Assembly (NCBI GenBank): GCA_900545325.1
Contig: UQZE01000031.1
Location: forward strand, 1 to 17,365
Reading direction: 5' to 3'
Source: an uncultured Eubacteriales bacterium
GTDB lineage: Bacteria > Bacillota > Clostridia > Christensenellales > Borkfalkiaceae
Length of the DNA stretch: 17,365 nucleotides
Below the pieces are notes generated by a model that made no database searches, was not told where the DNA came from, and was given only the letters and a program-made list of their open reading frames with translations. A program made the position numbers and the translations under genes. This document shows, in pieces, positions 6,715 to 14,589 of the stretch. Numbering within the stretch: the first letter of the stretch is position 1; every line of letters starts with the position of its first letter.

Positions 6715-8484
6715 ATGAAAAGAAGCGAAATGAACAAAGATTATTTCTGGAACCTCAAAGATATGTACGAATCGGGGGAAAGCTGGGACAAAGCTTTCAA
6801 GGAAACGGAAAAAGAAGCGAAATTTTTGCAGTTTAAGGGCAAGCTTGGCGAAAAGAAGAACCTGCTCGCCTGCCTCAGAAAGCAGGACGAGGTTTCCCGC
6901 AAGATAGAAAGGCTGTTCGTTTACGCGCATATGCTGCACGATCAGGACACTTCGGACGCGCAGAACGGCACTTATATATCGCGCGCGCAGGGGCTTTTGG
7001 TCAGGCTGAACGCCGAAACTGCGTACATGCTGCCCGAACTCACCGCGCTCGACGAAAGCGTGCTGAAAGGTTTCATTGCCGATCCCGATTTTTCCGATTA
7101 CGATTATATGCTGGAAACCGTGCTCAAGAGCAAGGCCCACGTGCTGGGCGAGGAGGCCGAAAAGGTCCTCGCGCTCGGCGGCGAGATGTATGCGGGATTC
7201 CGCGACGCTTTCATGATGGTCGACAACGCCGATCTGCCTTTCCCGACGGTGAAAGACGGCGAAGGCAACAAAATCAAGGTAACGCACGGGGGATATTCGG
7301 TCTGCATGTCCAGCCACGACAGGGAACTGAGAAGGAAAGCGTTCAAGGCCTACTACAAGGCTTATATCGGGCTGATCAACACCATCACGGCGACTTATAA
7401 CGGCAGCGTGAAAAAGGACGTGTTCCTTGCGAGGGCGCGCAATTATTCCTCCTGTTTGGAAAGCGCGCTCGCGACCGAGGACGTGGTTCCCGAAGTGTAC
7501 GAAAACCTGCTGGAGGCGGTACACAACGCCCTGCCGATCATGCACAGATATATCGCGGCCAAAAAGGAGGCATTGGGGCTGGAACAGATGCACATGTACG
7601 ATATGTATGTGCCCGTGCTCGAAAACGTCGATCTTAAACTCGAATACGAAGAGGCGTACGAACTCGTGAAAAAGGGGCTGACGCCCCTCGGCGGGGAATA
7701 CGCGGCTCTGTTGCAGAAAGCGTTCGACGAAAAGTGGATAGACGTCTACGAAAACGACGGCAAGCGCAGCGGCGCGTATTCGACGGGCTGTTACGAAGTT
7801 CACCCCTACGTCCTTCTGAATTACCAGAAGACCACGCACGACGTGTTCACCATCGCGCACGAAATGGGGCACAGCATTCACACGTATTTTTCCAACAGAA
7901 CGCAGCCCTACGCGAAAGCCGATTATAAGATCTTCGTTGCGGAAGTCGCCAGCACGGTCAACGAAGTTCTGCTTTTAAGATATATCCTTTCGACGGCGGA
8001 AGACAAAAAACTGAAAAAGTATCTGCTGTCTTATCTGCTGGAAATGATCAGGACCACGCTGTTCCGCCAGACGCAATTCGCGGAATTCGAATACGCCGCG
8101 CATACCATGGCGGAAAAGGGCCAGCCGCTAACGAAAGAGGTGCTGTGCAAAAAGTACCTCAAGCTCAACAAGGATTACTACGGCAAGGCCGTCGTCAGCG
8201 ATAAGGAAATTTCCTACGAATGGGCCCGTATCCCGCATTTTTACACGCCTTTCTACGTGTACAAGTACGCCACGGGCATCACGAGCGCGCTCTTTATCGC
8301 CAACAGGATTCTCACCGAGGGAGAAAGCGCGGTCAAGGATTATTTCGCGTTCCTCTCTTCGGGCGGCAGCGACAATCCCGTCGATCTTCTGAAGATCGCG
8401 GGCGTGGATCTCACCAAAAAGGACGTGTTCGCGGGCGCCATGAAAGTCTTTGAGGAAACGCTCGAAGAATTCCTCGCGTTATAA
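6715..8484 (+). CDS. pepF: Oligoendopeptidase F, M3 family zinc peptidase
   Basis: PepF is a cytoplasmic zinc metallopeptidase that cuts short peptides, mostly of about 7-17 residues, in peptide turnover. The 589-residue length is close to the family's usual ~600. The zinc site is visible: HEMGH with His382, Glu383 and His386, and the third ligand Glu410 in FVAEVASTVNE. An N-terminal helical domain (about residues 1-190) precedes the catalytic half. The C-terminal IPHFYTPFYVYKYATG segment, which carries substrate-binding His and Tyr residues in M3 peptidases, is also present. No signal peptide is seen. It follows the UPF0210 gene by 21 bases and ends one base before the next gene. An M3B subtype other than PepF is possible but less likely. 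Confidence 0.95.
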   Translation: MKRSEMNKDYFWNLKDMYESGESWDKAFKETEKEAKFLQFKGKLGEKKNLLACLRKQDEVSRKIERLFVYAHMLHDQDTSDAQNGTYISRAQGLLVRLNAETAYMLPELTALDESVLKGFIADPDFSDYDYMLETVLKSKAHVLGEEAEKVLALGGEMYAGFRDAFMMVDNADLPFPTVKDGEGNKIKVTHGGYSVCMSSHDRELRRKAFKAYYKAYIGLINTITATYNGSVKKDVFLARARNYSSCLESALATEDVVPEVYENLLEAVHNALPIMHRYIAAKKEALGLEQMHMYDMYVPVLENVDLKLEYEEAYELVKKGLTPLGGEYAALLQKAFDEKWIDVYENDGKRSGAYSTGCYEVHPYVLLNYQKTTHDVFTIAHEMGHSIHTYFSNRTQPYAKADYKIFVAEVASTVNEVLLLRYILSTAEDKKLKKYLLSYLLEMIRTTLFRQTQFAEFEYAAHTMAEKGQPLTKEVLCKKYLKLNKDYYGKAVVSDKEISYEWARIPHFYTPFYVYKYATGITSALFIANRILTEGESAVKDYFAFLSSGGSDNPVDLLKIAGVDLTKKDVFAGAMKVFEETLEEFLAL

Positions 8485-8485
8485 T

Positions 8486-9019
8486 ATGGTCAGGGCACGG
8501 TATAAAAACGATCCCGAAGATTACGCCGCGTTCATGCGGTTCACGGCGTATAAGGTGAACCGTAAACTCTCGAAAGCTTACGTGTTTTTAGCCGCCGCGC
8601 TCGCTATGGGAATAGTCGCGGTACTTACTGCCAACGCGGTATTTATTGTTTTCGCCGCCGTTTTTCTGGCGTTCGGCATACTGCTTTCGGCGCTCAACGT
8701 AGCGGCGGTGAAAAAGAGCGTGGCGAAAACGCTGAAAGAATACGGGAATATGCGCGCCGTGGAAAACGTCTATACCTTCGGGGAAGAGGCTTTTTCGGTG
8801 GAAACGAAGGTCAAGGGCAAGGTAAAGGAAAGCGAAGTAAATTACGCGGCGCTCCGCCGCGCGGCGGAAAACAAGGGCTTTGTTTATCTTTACGTCAATA
8901 ACTCCCTCGCCTTTCTCGTGAAAAAGGACGGGATAGAAGAGGGGAGCGCGGCGGAACTGAAAGATAAACTGCTGTCCGCGCTCGGCAAAAAGAACTGCAA
9001 ATTCAAACGGGAGAAATAG
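8486..9019 (+). CDS. YcxB-like membrane protein
   Basis: I take the ATG one base after the pepF stop, giving 177 residues; an in-frame TTG at 8450 would add 12 residues inside pepF and has no ribosome binding site. Two hydrophobic helices lie at about residues 30-47 and 49-70 (FLAAALAMGIVAVL and VFIVFAAVFLAFGILL). The C-terminal half has the layout of a YcxB-like domain: a VYTFGEEAFSVET strand pair, then NYAALRRAAENKGFVYLYVNNSLAFLVKKDG, where a final IPK-like strand is expected. The function of this domain is unknown. It ends one base before dnaB; the juxtaposition is probably due to compaction. Confidence 0.75.
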   Translation: MVRARYKNDPEDYAAFMRFTAYKVNRKLSKAYVFLAAALAMGIVAVLTANAVFIVFAAVFLAFGILLSALNVAAVKKSVAKTLKEYGNMRAVENVYTFGEEAFSVETKVKGKVKESEVNYAALRRAAENKGFVYLYVNNSLAFLVKKDGIEEGSAAELKDKLLSALGKKNCKFKREK

Positions 9020-9020
9020 A

Positions 9021-10523
9021 ATGGCAGGCGAAAAGAACGGCAAAAAGACCTTCACAGGAGAACTGCCGCACAATTTAGAGGCGGAGCAGTCTATTTTGGG
9101 CTGTCTTATGATAGACCGGGACATTCAGCTCGACGTGCTCTCTTCGCTGAACGAGGACGATTTTTATTCGGAATCGCACGGCTATATTTTCGAGGCGATG
9201 GTCGCGGTCAACAAGGCGAACGTGCCCGTCGACCTCGTTACGCTGACCGATCAGCTCGAAAAGGACGGCAATCTCGAGGCGGCCGGCGGGATAGGCTATC
9301 TCACCTCGCTCACCAAAATCATGCCTTCCACGGCGAATTATAAACATTACCTTGAAATCGTAAAGAGAGACGCCGTCCTGCGGCAGCTCATACGTTCTTC
9401 TCAGGCGATCATACAAAACGCCGTGGAAAGTTCGGATAAGGGCGAGAGCGTGGCGTTCGCGGAAAAGGAAATTTTCAACGTTTCCATGTCGCTCGACACC
9501 TCCACGATGGTCAAGATAGACACCGTCGTGCCCGCCGTGCTCGACCGTTTCAACGCCATCAGCAAGGATAAGGACGCTTTCCAGGGGCTAAAAACGGGAT
9601 TTACGCAGTTCGACGCGCTGACCAACGGCCTGCACGAAACCGACCTCGTGCTGCTCGCCGCCCGCCCCGCGATGGGAAAAACTTCGTTTGCCATGAACAT
9701 CGTCGAGAATATCGCCACCACGCAGGACAAGGTCTGCGCCGTGTTCTCTCTCGAAATGGGCAAGGAACAGCTCGCGCAGAGAATGCTCTGTTCGGTCGCG
9801 GAGGTCAACATGCAGAAAGCGCTCAAAGGCATGCTCGACAAAGAGGAATGGAAACGGCTGGCCGAAGCGCAGAACAAGCTGGGCGCCGCCAAGATATTTA
9901 TAGACGATTCGGCTATGATCACCCCCGCGGAAATGCTGTCTAAATGCCGCAGATTGAAGAGAAAACACGGGTTGGATCTCGTCATGGTCGACTATCTGCA
10001 GCTCATGAGTTCGGGCACGAAAGCGGGCAAGGACGGCAACCGCCAGCAGGAAATTTCCGAAATTTCCAGAAACATGAAGATACTCGCCAAGGAAATCAAG
10101 GTGCCCGTCATCGCGCTTTCCCAGCTTTCCCGCGCAGTCGAATCGCGTACGGGGCATAAGCCGCAGCTGAGCGACTTGAGAGAATCGGGCGCAATCGAGC
10201 AGGACGCGGATATCGTCATGTTCATTCACCGTCCCGACAAGTATCCCGACGCGAAGGAAGTCGCCGAGGGGAAAATTCAGGCAAACGTGGCGGAAATACT
10301 CATAGAAAAGCACAGAAACGGGCCTACGGGCACGGTCAAATTATATTTCAAGGGCGAATGCACCAAGTTCATGAACCTCACGGACGAAGTGCTCGCGCAG
10401 AACGCGCCCGCAAAACAGGAGGAGGACGATTCCGCCTGGTATGAGGACGCGGAACAGACGCCGCCGCCCGAAGGGGAGAGCTTCGGCGTTCTGCCCTTCG
10501 ATAACGACGACGATATTTTCTGA
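9021..10523 (+). CDS. dnaB: Replicative DNA helicase DnaB
   Basis: This is the hexameric helicase that unwinds the replication fork in the 5'-3' direction and recruits primase. The 500-residue product has the N-terminal all-helical domain beginning at LPHNLEAEQSILGCL, a linker helix, and the RecA-like motor. Visible motor motifs are Walker A ARPAMGKTS (Lys220), Walker B VMVDYLQL (Asp324), SQLSRAVESR and LRESGAIEQDADIVMFIHR, which carries sensor and arginine-finger elements. It is complete and appears active. The C-terminal ~45 residues are acidic and low complexity and end in PFDNDDDIF, recalling the acidic tip of single-strand binding protein. In many Firmicutes rplI and a DHH phosphodiesterase gene precede dnaB; here a YcxB-like gene does. 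The start has GGGAG 7 bases upstream. Confidence 0.97.
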   Translation: MAGEKNGKKTFTGELPHNLEAEQSILGCLMIDRDIQLDVLSSLNEDDFYSESHGYIFEAMVAVNKANVPVDLVTLTDQLEKDGNLEAAGGIGYLTSLTKIMPSTANYKHYLEIVKRDAVLRQLIRSSQAIIQNAVESSDKGESVAFAEKEIFNVSMSLDTSTMVKIDTVVPAVLDRFNAISKDKDAFQGLKTGFTQFDALTNGLHETDLVLLAARPAMGKTSFAMNIVENIATTQDKVCAVFSLEMGKEQLAQRMLCSVAEVNMQKALKGMLDKEEWKRLAEAQNKLGAAKIFIDDSAMITPAEMLSKCRRLKRKHGLDLVMVDYLQLMSSGTKAGKDGNRQQEISEISRNMKILAKEIKVPVIALSQLSRAVESRTGHKPQLSDLRESGAIEQDADIVMFIHRPDKYPDAKEVAEGKIQANVAEILIEKHRNGPTGTVKLYFKGECTKFMNLTDEVLAQNAPAKQEEDDSAWYEDAEQTPPPEGESFGVLPFDNDDDIF

Positions 10524-10524
10524 G

Positions 10525-11526
10525 ATGGAAACGAAGATACTCGAAGTGAACGGGGAAAGCCTCGCGCTCGCAAGGGATATAATCCTCGGCGGCGGGCTGG
10601 TGGCCATGCCGACGGAAACGGTTTACGGGTTGGGCGCGGACGGCACGAACGGCGAGGCCGTGAAAAAGATATACGCCGTCAAGGGCAGGCCGACGGACAA
10701 TCCGCTTATCGCGCACGTTCATAAGGATTTCGATTTAAATAAGTTGGTATTCATAGAGCAAAGCTACGCTGAAGAACTCAAAAAGGCTTTCATGCCGGGG
10801 CCGCTCACCATGGTGTTTTATTCGCGCGGCGTCGTTTCACGGGAGGCCACCTGCGGCGGAGATACCCTCGCGGTGCGCTTACCCTCGCACGAGGGCGCGC
10901 AAGCCTTTCTGCGGGCGGTGGATCTGCCCGTGGTCGCGCCGTCGGCGAACGTGTCAAAACACGTAAGCCCCGTTACCGCGCGGCACGTCTTTGACGATCT
11001 GAACGGAAAAATTCCGCTTATCCTGGACGGCGGCAAATGTTCGGGCGGCATCGAAAGCACGGTGCTCGACGTAACGGAAAAGGTACCGCGCATATTGCGC
11101 GCGGGACTGATCACACGGGAAATGATCGCCTCCGTGGCGGGCGACTGCGTGTACGCCGAACATAGGCCGACGGACAAGGTCCGCTCTCCCGGCGTGAAGT
11201 ACGGACATTACATGCCGCGGGTTCAAACGGCCCGCTTTACGGCGGAGGAAAGGGAAAAAGCGCTCGCTTTTTACGACAGGGCCGTCGGCGAAGGACGGCG
11301 CGCGGTGCTGCTCTGCGAGGACTCGCTCGCCCCCGCGCTGGGGGAAAGAAAGGCGCTGCTGCTCGGAAAAAACGCCGAAGAAATGGCTGCGAACCTCTTT
11401 TACGAGCTGCGGGCGGCGGAGGAAACGAGCGATCTGATCGTGGCGATCGAGCCGCGGGGACGCGGCGGCGTTTACGAGGGCGTGATGAACCGCCTTACGA
11501 AGGCCGCGAAAAAATACGACGGGTGA
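10525..11526 (+). CDS. tsaC: L-threonylcarbamoyladenylate synthase (TsaC/Sua5, two-domain form)
   Basis: The enzyme makes threonylcarbamoyl-AMP from threonine, bicarbonate and ATP, the first step of t6A modification at tRNA position 37. I chose the ATG one base after the dnaB stop, giving 333 residues; upstream in-frame extension would run inside dnaB and reads as basic, non-family sequence. The YrdC domain (about 1-200) shows MPTETVYGLGADG from residue 28, KGRPTDNPLI (53-62), RLPSHEGA, VAPSANVS and GGIESTVLD. A linker with SPGVKYGHYMP follows, then a Sua5 C-terminal domain (about 240-333). The order tsaC, arginine phosphatase, rpiB also occurs in Bacillus subtilis (ywlC, ywlE, rpiB). No separate ribosome binding site is evident, so it is probably coupled to dnaB. 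Confidence 0.94.
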   Translation: METKILEVNGESLALARDIILGGGLVAMPTETVYGLGADGTNGEAVKKIYAVKGRPTDNPLIAHVHKDFDLNKLVFIEQSYAEELKKAFMPGPLTMVFYSRGVVSREATCGGDTLAVRLPSHEGAQAFLRAVDLPVVAPSANVSKHVSPVTARHVFDDLNGKIPLILDGGKCSGGIESTVLDVTEKVPRILRAGLITREMIASVAGDCVYAEHRPTDKVRSPGVKYGHYMPRVQTARFTAEEREKALAFYDRAVGEGRRAVLLCEDSLAPALGERKALLLGKNAEEMAANLFYELRAAEETSDLIVAIEPRGRGGVYEGVMNRLTKAAKKYDG

Positions 11527-11530
11527 GAAT

Positions 11531-11974
11531 TTGAAAAGAATACTGTTCGTTTGCACGGGCAATACCTGCCGTTCTCCGATGGCGGAGGCCGTGCTCAAAC
11601 AAAAACTGAAATGGGCGGGCGTTACGGGCTGGCGGGTGAGTTCCGCGGGCATAGAGGCGGCCGAGGGAGAAAAAATGAACGAAAACGCCAGAAAGGCGCT
11701 GAAACAGCTGGGCATAAAGCCTCCCCCGTTCCGTTCGAAACGCGTTACCGCGGAGCTCATGGAAAAGAGCGATTATATCATCTGCATGACCGCGGCGCAG
11801 AAATCCGCCTTTTTCTGCATGGACAAGGCGTTCGTCGTCAGCCAGCTGACGGGGGAGGGCGAAATTTCCGATCCGTACGGGGGCACGCTCAACGAATATA
11901 TCGGGTGTTCGCACGAAATCGAACGCGCCTGCAATATAATAACAAATAAAATCATAAGCGGAGAATTGAAATGA
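11531..11974 (+). CDS. ywlE: Low-molecular-weight phosphatase, YwlE-type protein arginine phosphatase
   Basis: The 147-residue product is a low-molecular-weight protein phosphatase starting at TTG, with GGTGAG just upstream. The P-loop reads C-T-G-N-T-C-R-S with nucleophile Cys8 and Arg14, and the general acid is Asp114 in SDPYGG. Ordinary tyrosine phosphatases of this family usually carry Ile or Leu where Thr12 sits. Thr at this place is the known marker of arginine phosphatases such as B. subtilis YwlE, where it fits the phosphoarginine group. The assignment is strengthened by McsA, McsB and ClpC genes about 3 kb downstream on the same strand. It would reverse McsB-made phosphoarginine marks. 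It overlaps rpiB by ATGA. A role as a general tyrosine phosphatase cannot be excluded from sequence alone. Confidence 0.88.
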   Translation: MKRILFVCTGNTCRSPMAEAVLKQKLKWAGVTGWRVSSAGIEAAEGEKMNENARKALKQLGIKPPPFRSKRVTAELMEKSDYIICMTAAQKSAFFCMDKAFVVSQLTGEGEISDPYGGTLNEYIGCSHEIERACNIITNKIISGELK

Positions 11975-12420
11975 AAATAGCTGTCGCCGCCGACCACGGC
12001 GGTTTCCCTCTCAAGGAAGAACTCAAAAAACACCTCGACGGAAAGGGGATAGAATACGAAGATTTCGGCACGTATTCCACGGCTTCCGTCGATTATCCCG
12101 ATTACGCGCTCAAAGCGGCGGAGGCCGTGGCGGCGGGTAAATTCGATTTCGGCATGGTCGTCTGCGGAACGGGAATAGGCATTTCCATCGCGGCGAACAA
12201 AGTGCCGGGGATACGCTGCGCGCTCTGCCACGATACTTTCAGCGCTCGCATGACGCGCATGCACAACGACGCCAACATGCTTGCTTTCGGCGCGCGCGTC
12301 ATCGGCAGCGGACTGATGTGCGATATTGTGGACGCATTTTTGTCCGCTTCGTTCGAGGGCGGAAGGCATGCCGTCCGCGTGGAGAAGATAAAAAAGATAG
12401 AAGAAAAATATTCGAAATAG
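11971..12420 (+). CDS. rpiB: Ribose-5-phosphate isomerase B
   Basis: RpiB interconverts ribose 5-phosphate and ribulose 5-phosphate in the pentose phosphate pathway. The 149-residue length is normal. Visible family features are the N-terminal ADHGGFPLKEEL phosphate-binding segment (Asp8, His9), VCGTGIGISIAANK with catalytic Cys65 and Thr67, and MHNDANMLAFGAR with His98. The last residues form a charged helix expected at the dimer interface. It overlaps ywlE by four bases (ATGA) with CGGAG about 7 bases upstream, so translation is coupled. Related allose-6-phosphate or galactose-6-phosphate isomerases share the fold, but the context with tsaC and ywlE supports the housekeeping RpiB. Confidence 0.95.
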   Translation: MKIAVAADHGGFPLKEELKKHLDGKGIEYEDFGTYSTASVDYPDYALKAAEAVAAGKFDFGMVVCGTGIGISIAANKVPGIRCALCHDTFSARMTRMHNDANMLAFGARVIGSGLMCDIVDAFLSASFEGGRHAVRVEKIKKIEEKYSK

Positions 12421-12421
12421 C

Positions 12422-12428
12422 GGGGGAG
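12422..12428 (+). promoter_or_regulatory. Strong Shine-Dalgarno site of galU
   Basis: GGGGGAG lies 4 bases before the ATG at 12433, in the 12-base gap after rpiB. It gives galU its own strong initiation signal, unlike the coupled starts around it. Confidence 0.65.
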
Positions 12429-12432
12429 TAAT

Positions 12433-13308
12433 ATGAATAAGATCAGAAAAGCGGTGATTCCCACCGCGGGGCTGGGCACGCGTTTTTTGCCGATCACGAA
12501 AGCCGTGCCCAAATCCATGCTGCCCATCGTCGATACGCCGACCATCGACTATATCGTGGACGAGGCCGTGGCGGCGGGGATAGAAGATATCATCATTATC
12601 ACGAGCCACAATACCGACGTGATAGAACGGCATTTTTCGGAAAACAAGGAGCTTGAAGAAAGGCTGCTTTCCGACGGAAAAAAAGAGCTTTACCGCGTTT
12701 TGAAACACATCACGGCACGGGCGAAAGTTACTTTCGTCAAACAAACCGTTTTGAACGGACTTGCGGGCGCGCTGCTCTGCGCGGAAGAACTGCTCGCGGG
12801 CGAGCCGTTCGCGCTTCTGCTCGGGGACGAGATCATTTATACGAATCCGACGGAAAAACCCTGCATCAGACAGCTCTGCGAGGCGTATGAAAAGGCGGGA
12901 AGAACGGTTCTTTCCACCATGCGGGTGGCAGACGGGGACGTGTGCAAATACGGCAATATCGGCGTAAAGACGGACGGCGAGATCAAAGAGGTATCCGCCC
13001 TCGTCGAAAAGCCGAATGAAAGCGAAAAGCTTTCGAATTACGCCATCATAGGACGATACGTTCTTGACGGCGGCATTTTCGGAGAAATACGCAAGCTGAA
13101 ACAGCGGGGGAGCGAAATCATTCTGACCGAAGCTTTCCAGGCGCTGGCGGAGCGCGGCGGGATCGTCGCTTCCGAATTCAGCGGCATACGTTACGACGTG
13201 GGCGACAAGGCGGGCTATGTGCAGGCCAACGTGGAATTCGCCCTGCGCAGCGCGGAACTGAACGCCGCGATGCGCGCGTATATCGGAGATTTAGCGAAAA
13301 AATTATGA
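12433..13308 (+). CDS. galU: UTP-glucose-1-phosphate uridylyltransferase
   Basis: GalU makes UDP-glucose from UTP and glucose 1-phosphate, feeding cell-wall glycolipids, polysaccharides and the Leloir pathway. The 291-residue product has the nucleotide-binding start AVIPTAGLGTRFLPITKAVPKSMLPI (residues 7-32), PTIDYIVDEAVAAGI, the metal-binding region ALLLGDE (Asp132), VEKPNESEKLSNYAIIGRY and YDVGDKAGYVQANVEFAL near the end. The GLxxA region reads VKQTVLNGLAGALLCAEE, a mild variation on the usual GLGHAV. The length is typical. Related dTDP-glucose or CDP-glucose enzymes are unlikely given these motifs. The stop overlaps the next gene's start as ATGA. Confidence 0.95.
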   Translation: MNKIRKAVIPTAGLGTRFLPITKAVPKSMLPIVDTPTIDYIVDEAVAAGIEDIIIITSHNTDVIERHFSENKELEERLLSDGKKELYRVLKHITARAKVTFVKQTVLNGLAGALLCAEELLAGEPFALLLGDEIIYTNPTEKPCIRQLCEAYEKAGRTVLSTMRVADGDVCKYGNIGVKTDGEIKEVSALVEKPNESEKLSNYAIIGRYVLDGGIFGEIRKLKQRGSEIILTEAFQALAERGGIVASEFSGIRYDVGDKAGYVQANVEFALRSAELNAAMRAYIGDLAKKL

Positions 13309-14585
13309 AAATACGTTTTAAAAACGCAAAAATACTCAAAAATGCCTTCGCCGATATAACGGAGGGCGAAGTACATATAGACGGCGGCGCGATAGTTTAC
13401 GTCGGCAAGGAAAAACCCTTTGAAGCCGACGCGGTGAAAGACTGCGGCGGAAATCTGCTGATACCGTCTTTCGCCAACGCGCACGCGCATTCCGCAATGA
13501 CGCTTTTCCGCGGCGCAGCGGACGATCTGCCGCTGAAAACCTGGCTTTACGACCGTATTTTTCCGCTGGAAGATCATCTCACCGAGGAGGACGTTTACTG
13601 GGGCAACCTGCTGGCGGCGGCCGAATACGTGCGCGGCGGCGTAACCGCCGTGGCGGACATGTATTTTTACGACGACGTGATTTTGGAAACCCTGCGGGAC
13701 AAAGCGGGGCTGGCGCTGGCGCTCTGTTCGGGCGCGAACGATATAGGCGGCGGCACGGAACAGGAGCTGGAAAATATAGAAGCGGCATACAATAAATACA
13801 GGGGGGAAAGGCTGAAATATTTTATCGGCCTGCATGCCGAATACACCTGCAGCGACGCGCTTTTGGAGGGCGTTGCCGACCTCTCTGCGAAATACGGCGC
13901 GCCGACGTATATTCATTGCGCGGAAACTTTGGGGGAAGTGGGGGAATGCAGCGTGCGCCGCGCCCTTACGCCCGTGGAATATCTGCATAAGATCGGTTTT
14001 TTCGATAACGGCGGCATTATCGCGCACGGTACCTATCTCGACAAGAACGATATCGCCCTGCTGAACGACAAAAACGTTTGCGTGGCGAGCAATCCTTCGA
14101 GCAATTTAAAGCTTGCGAGCGGCGTCGCGCCCGTATATTCCATGCTGAAAAACGGCGTGAAAGTCGCGCTCGGCACGGACGGCGCGGCAAGCAACAACAA
14201 ACTTTCCATGTTCAGGGAGATGTATCTGATGAGCTGTCTGCAGAAAGAGCGCATGAAGGACGCTTCCGCGGTAAATGCGGAAACGGCGCTCTGCGCGGCG
14301 GGAAAAACGGGCTGGGAGGCGCTCGGTTTCAACGGCGGCGAGATCGCCGAGGGAAAAGTCGCAGACCTTGCTCTGATAGACCTTTCGGCACCCTCGATGC
14401 GGCCGCTTACCGATATAAAAAAGAGCCTCGTCTACGCGGCGGACACCTCGGCCGTGTCCATGACCGTCGCGGGCGGGAGGATCGTCTACGAAAACGGCGA
14501 ATACTATATCGGGGAAAAAATAGACGACATATATAAAAACGCAGAAAAGTGCGTAAAGAGATTATTGAAAGAGGCTGACGGCTGA
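13305..14585 (+). CDS. mtaD: Amidohydrolase, probable MTA/S-adenosylhomocysteine deaminase
   Basis: This 426-residue metal-dependent amidohydrolase matches the subgroup that deaminates 5'-methylthioadenosine or S-adenosylhomocysteine. Metal and catalytic residues are visible in order: H-A-H (His60, His62) in NAHAHSAMTLFRG, His177 in GLHAEYTCS, His204 and Glu207 in HCAET, His241 in AHGTYLD and Asp292 in GTDGAASNN. These match positions known from the Thermotoga enzyme. A small beta-sandwich built from both ends (about 1-50 and 345-426) frames the barrel, which is normal. The role would be recycling by-products of S-adenosylmethionine. Other adenosine-like, guanine or chlorohydrolase-type activities are possible, so the substrate is less certain than the fold. 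It overlaps galU by 4 bases and ends 4 bases before mcsA. Confidence 0.85.
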   Translation: MKIRFKNAKILKNAFADITEGEVHIDGGAIVYVGKEKPFEADAVKDCGGNLLIPSFANAHAHSAMTLFRGAADDLPLKTWLYDRIFPLEDHLTEEDVYWGNLLAAAEYVRGGVTAVADMYFYDDVILETLRDKAGLALALCSGANDIGGGTEQELENIEAAYNKYRGERLKYFIGLHAEYTCSDALLEGVADLSAKYGAPTYIHCAETLGEVGECSVRRALTPVEYLHKIGFFDNGGIIAHGTYLDKNDIALLNDKNVCVASNPSSNLKLASGVAPVYSMLKNGVKVALGTDGAASNNKLSMFREMYLMSCLQKERMKDASAVNAETALCAAGKTGWEALGFNGGEIAEGKVADLALIDLSAPSMRPLTDIKKSLVYAADTSAVSMTVAGGRIVYENGEYYIGEKIDDIYKNAEKCVKRLLKEADG

Positions 14586-14589
14586 GATC

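Noticed and set aside
6397..7881. A 494-codon open frame on the - strand across UPF0210 and pepF
   Set aside because: It crosses a gene junction antisense to two clear genes and has no recognisable domain; its His-, Arg- and Val-rich composition is typical of antisense shadows.
8450..8485. A longer TTG start for the YcxB-like protein
   Set aside because: It would begin inside pepF without a ribosome binding site, and the added residues are basic and unlike the family. The ATG at 8486 fits the packing seen at other junctions.
8480..8485. TATAAT just before the YcxB-like start
   Set aside because: It has no -35 partner at suitable spacing and overlaps the pepF stop. A start from it would produce a leaderless or truncated transcript.
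10441..10524. An upstream extension of tsaC inside dnaB
   Set aside because: The extra 28 residues are Arg-rich shadow sequence of dnaB, while the YrdC domain begins normally after the ATG at 10525.
11935..11940. TATAAT near the end of ywlE as an rpiB promoter
   Set aside because: No -35-like hexamer lies at 16-18 bases upstream. The A/T-rich stretch is explained by Asn-, Ile- and Lys-rich codons and a relaxed initiation region.
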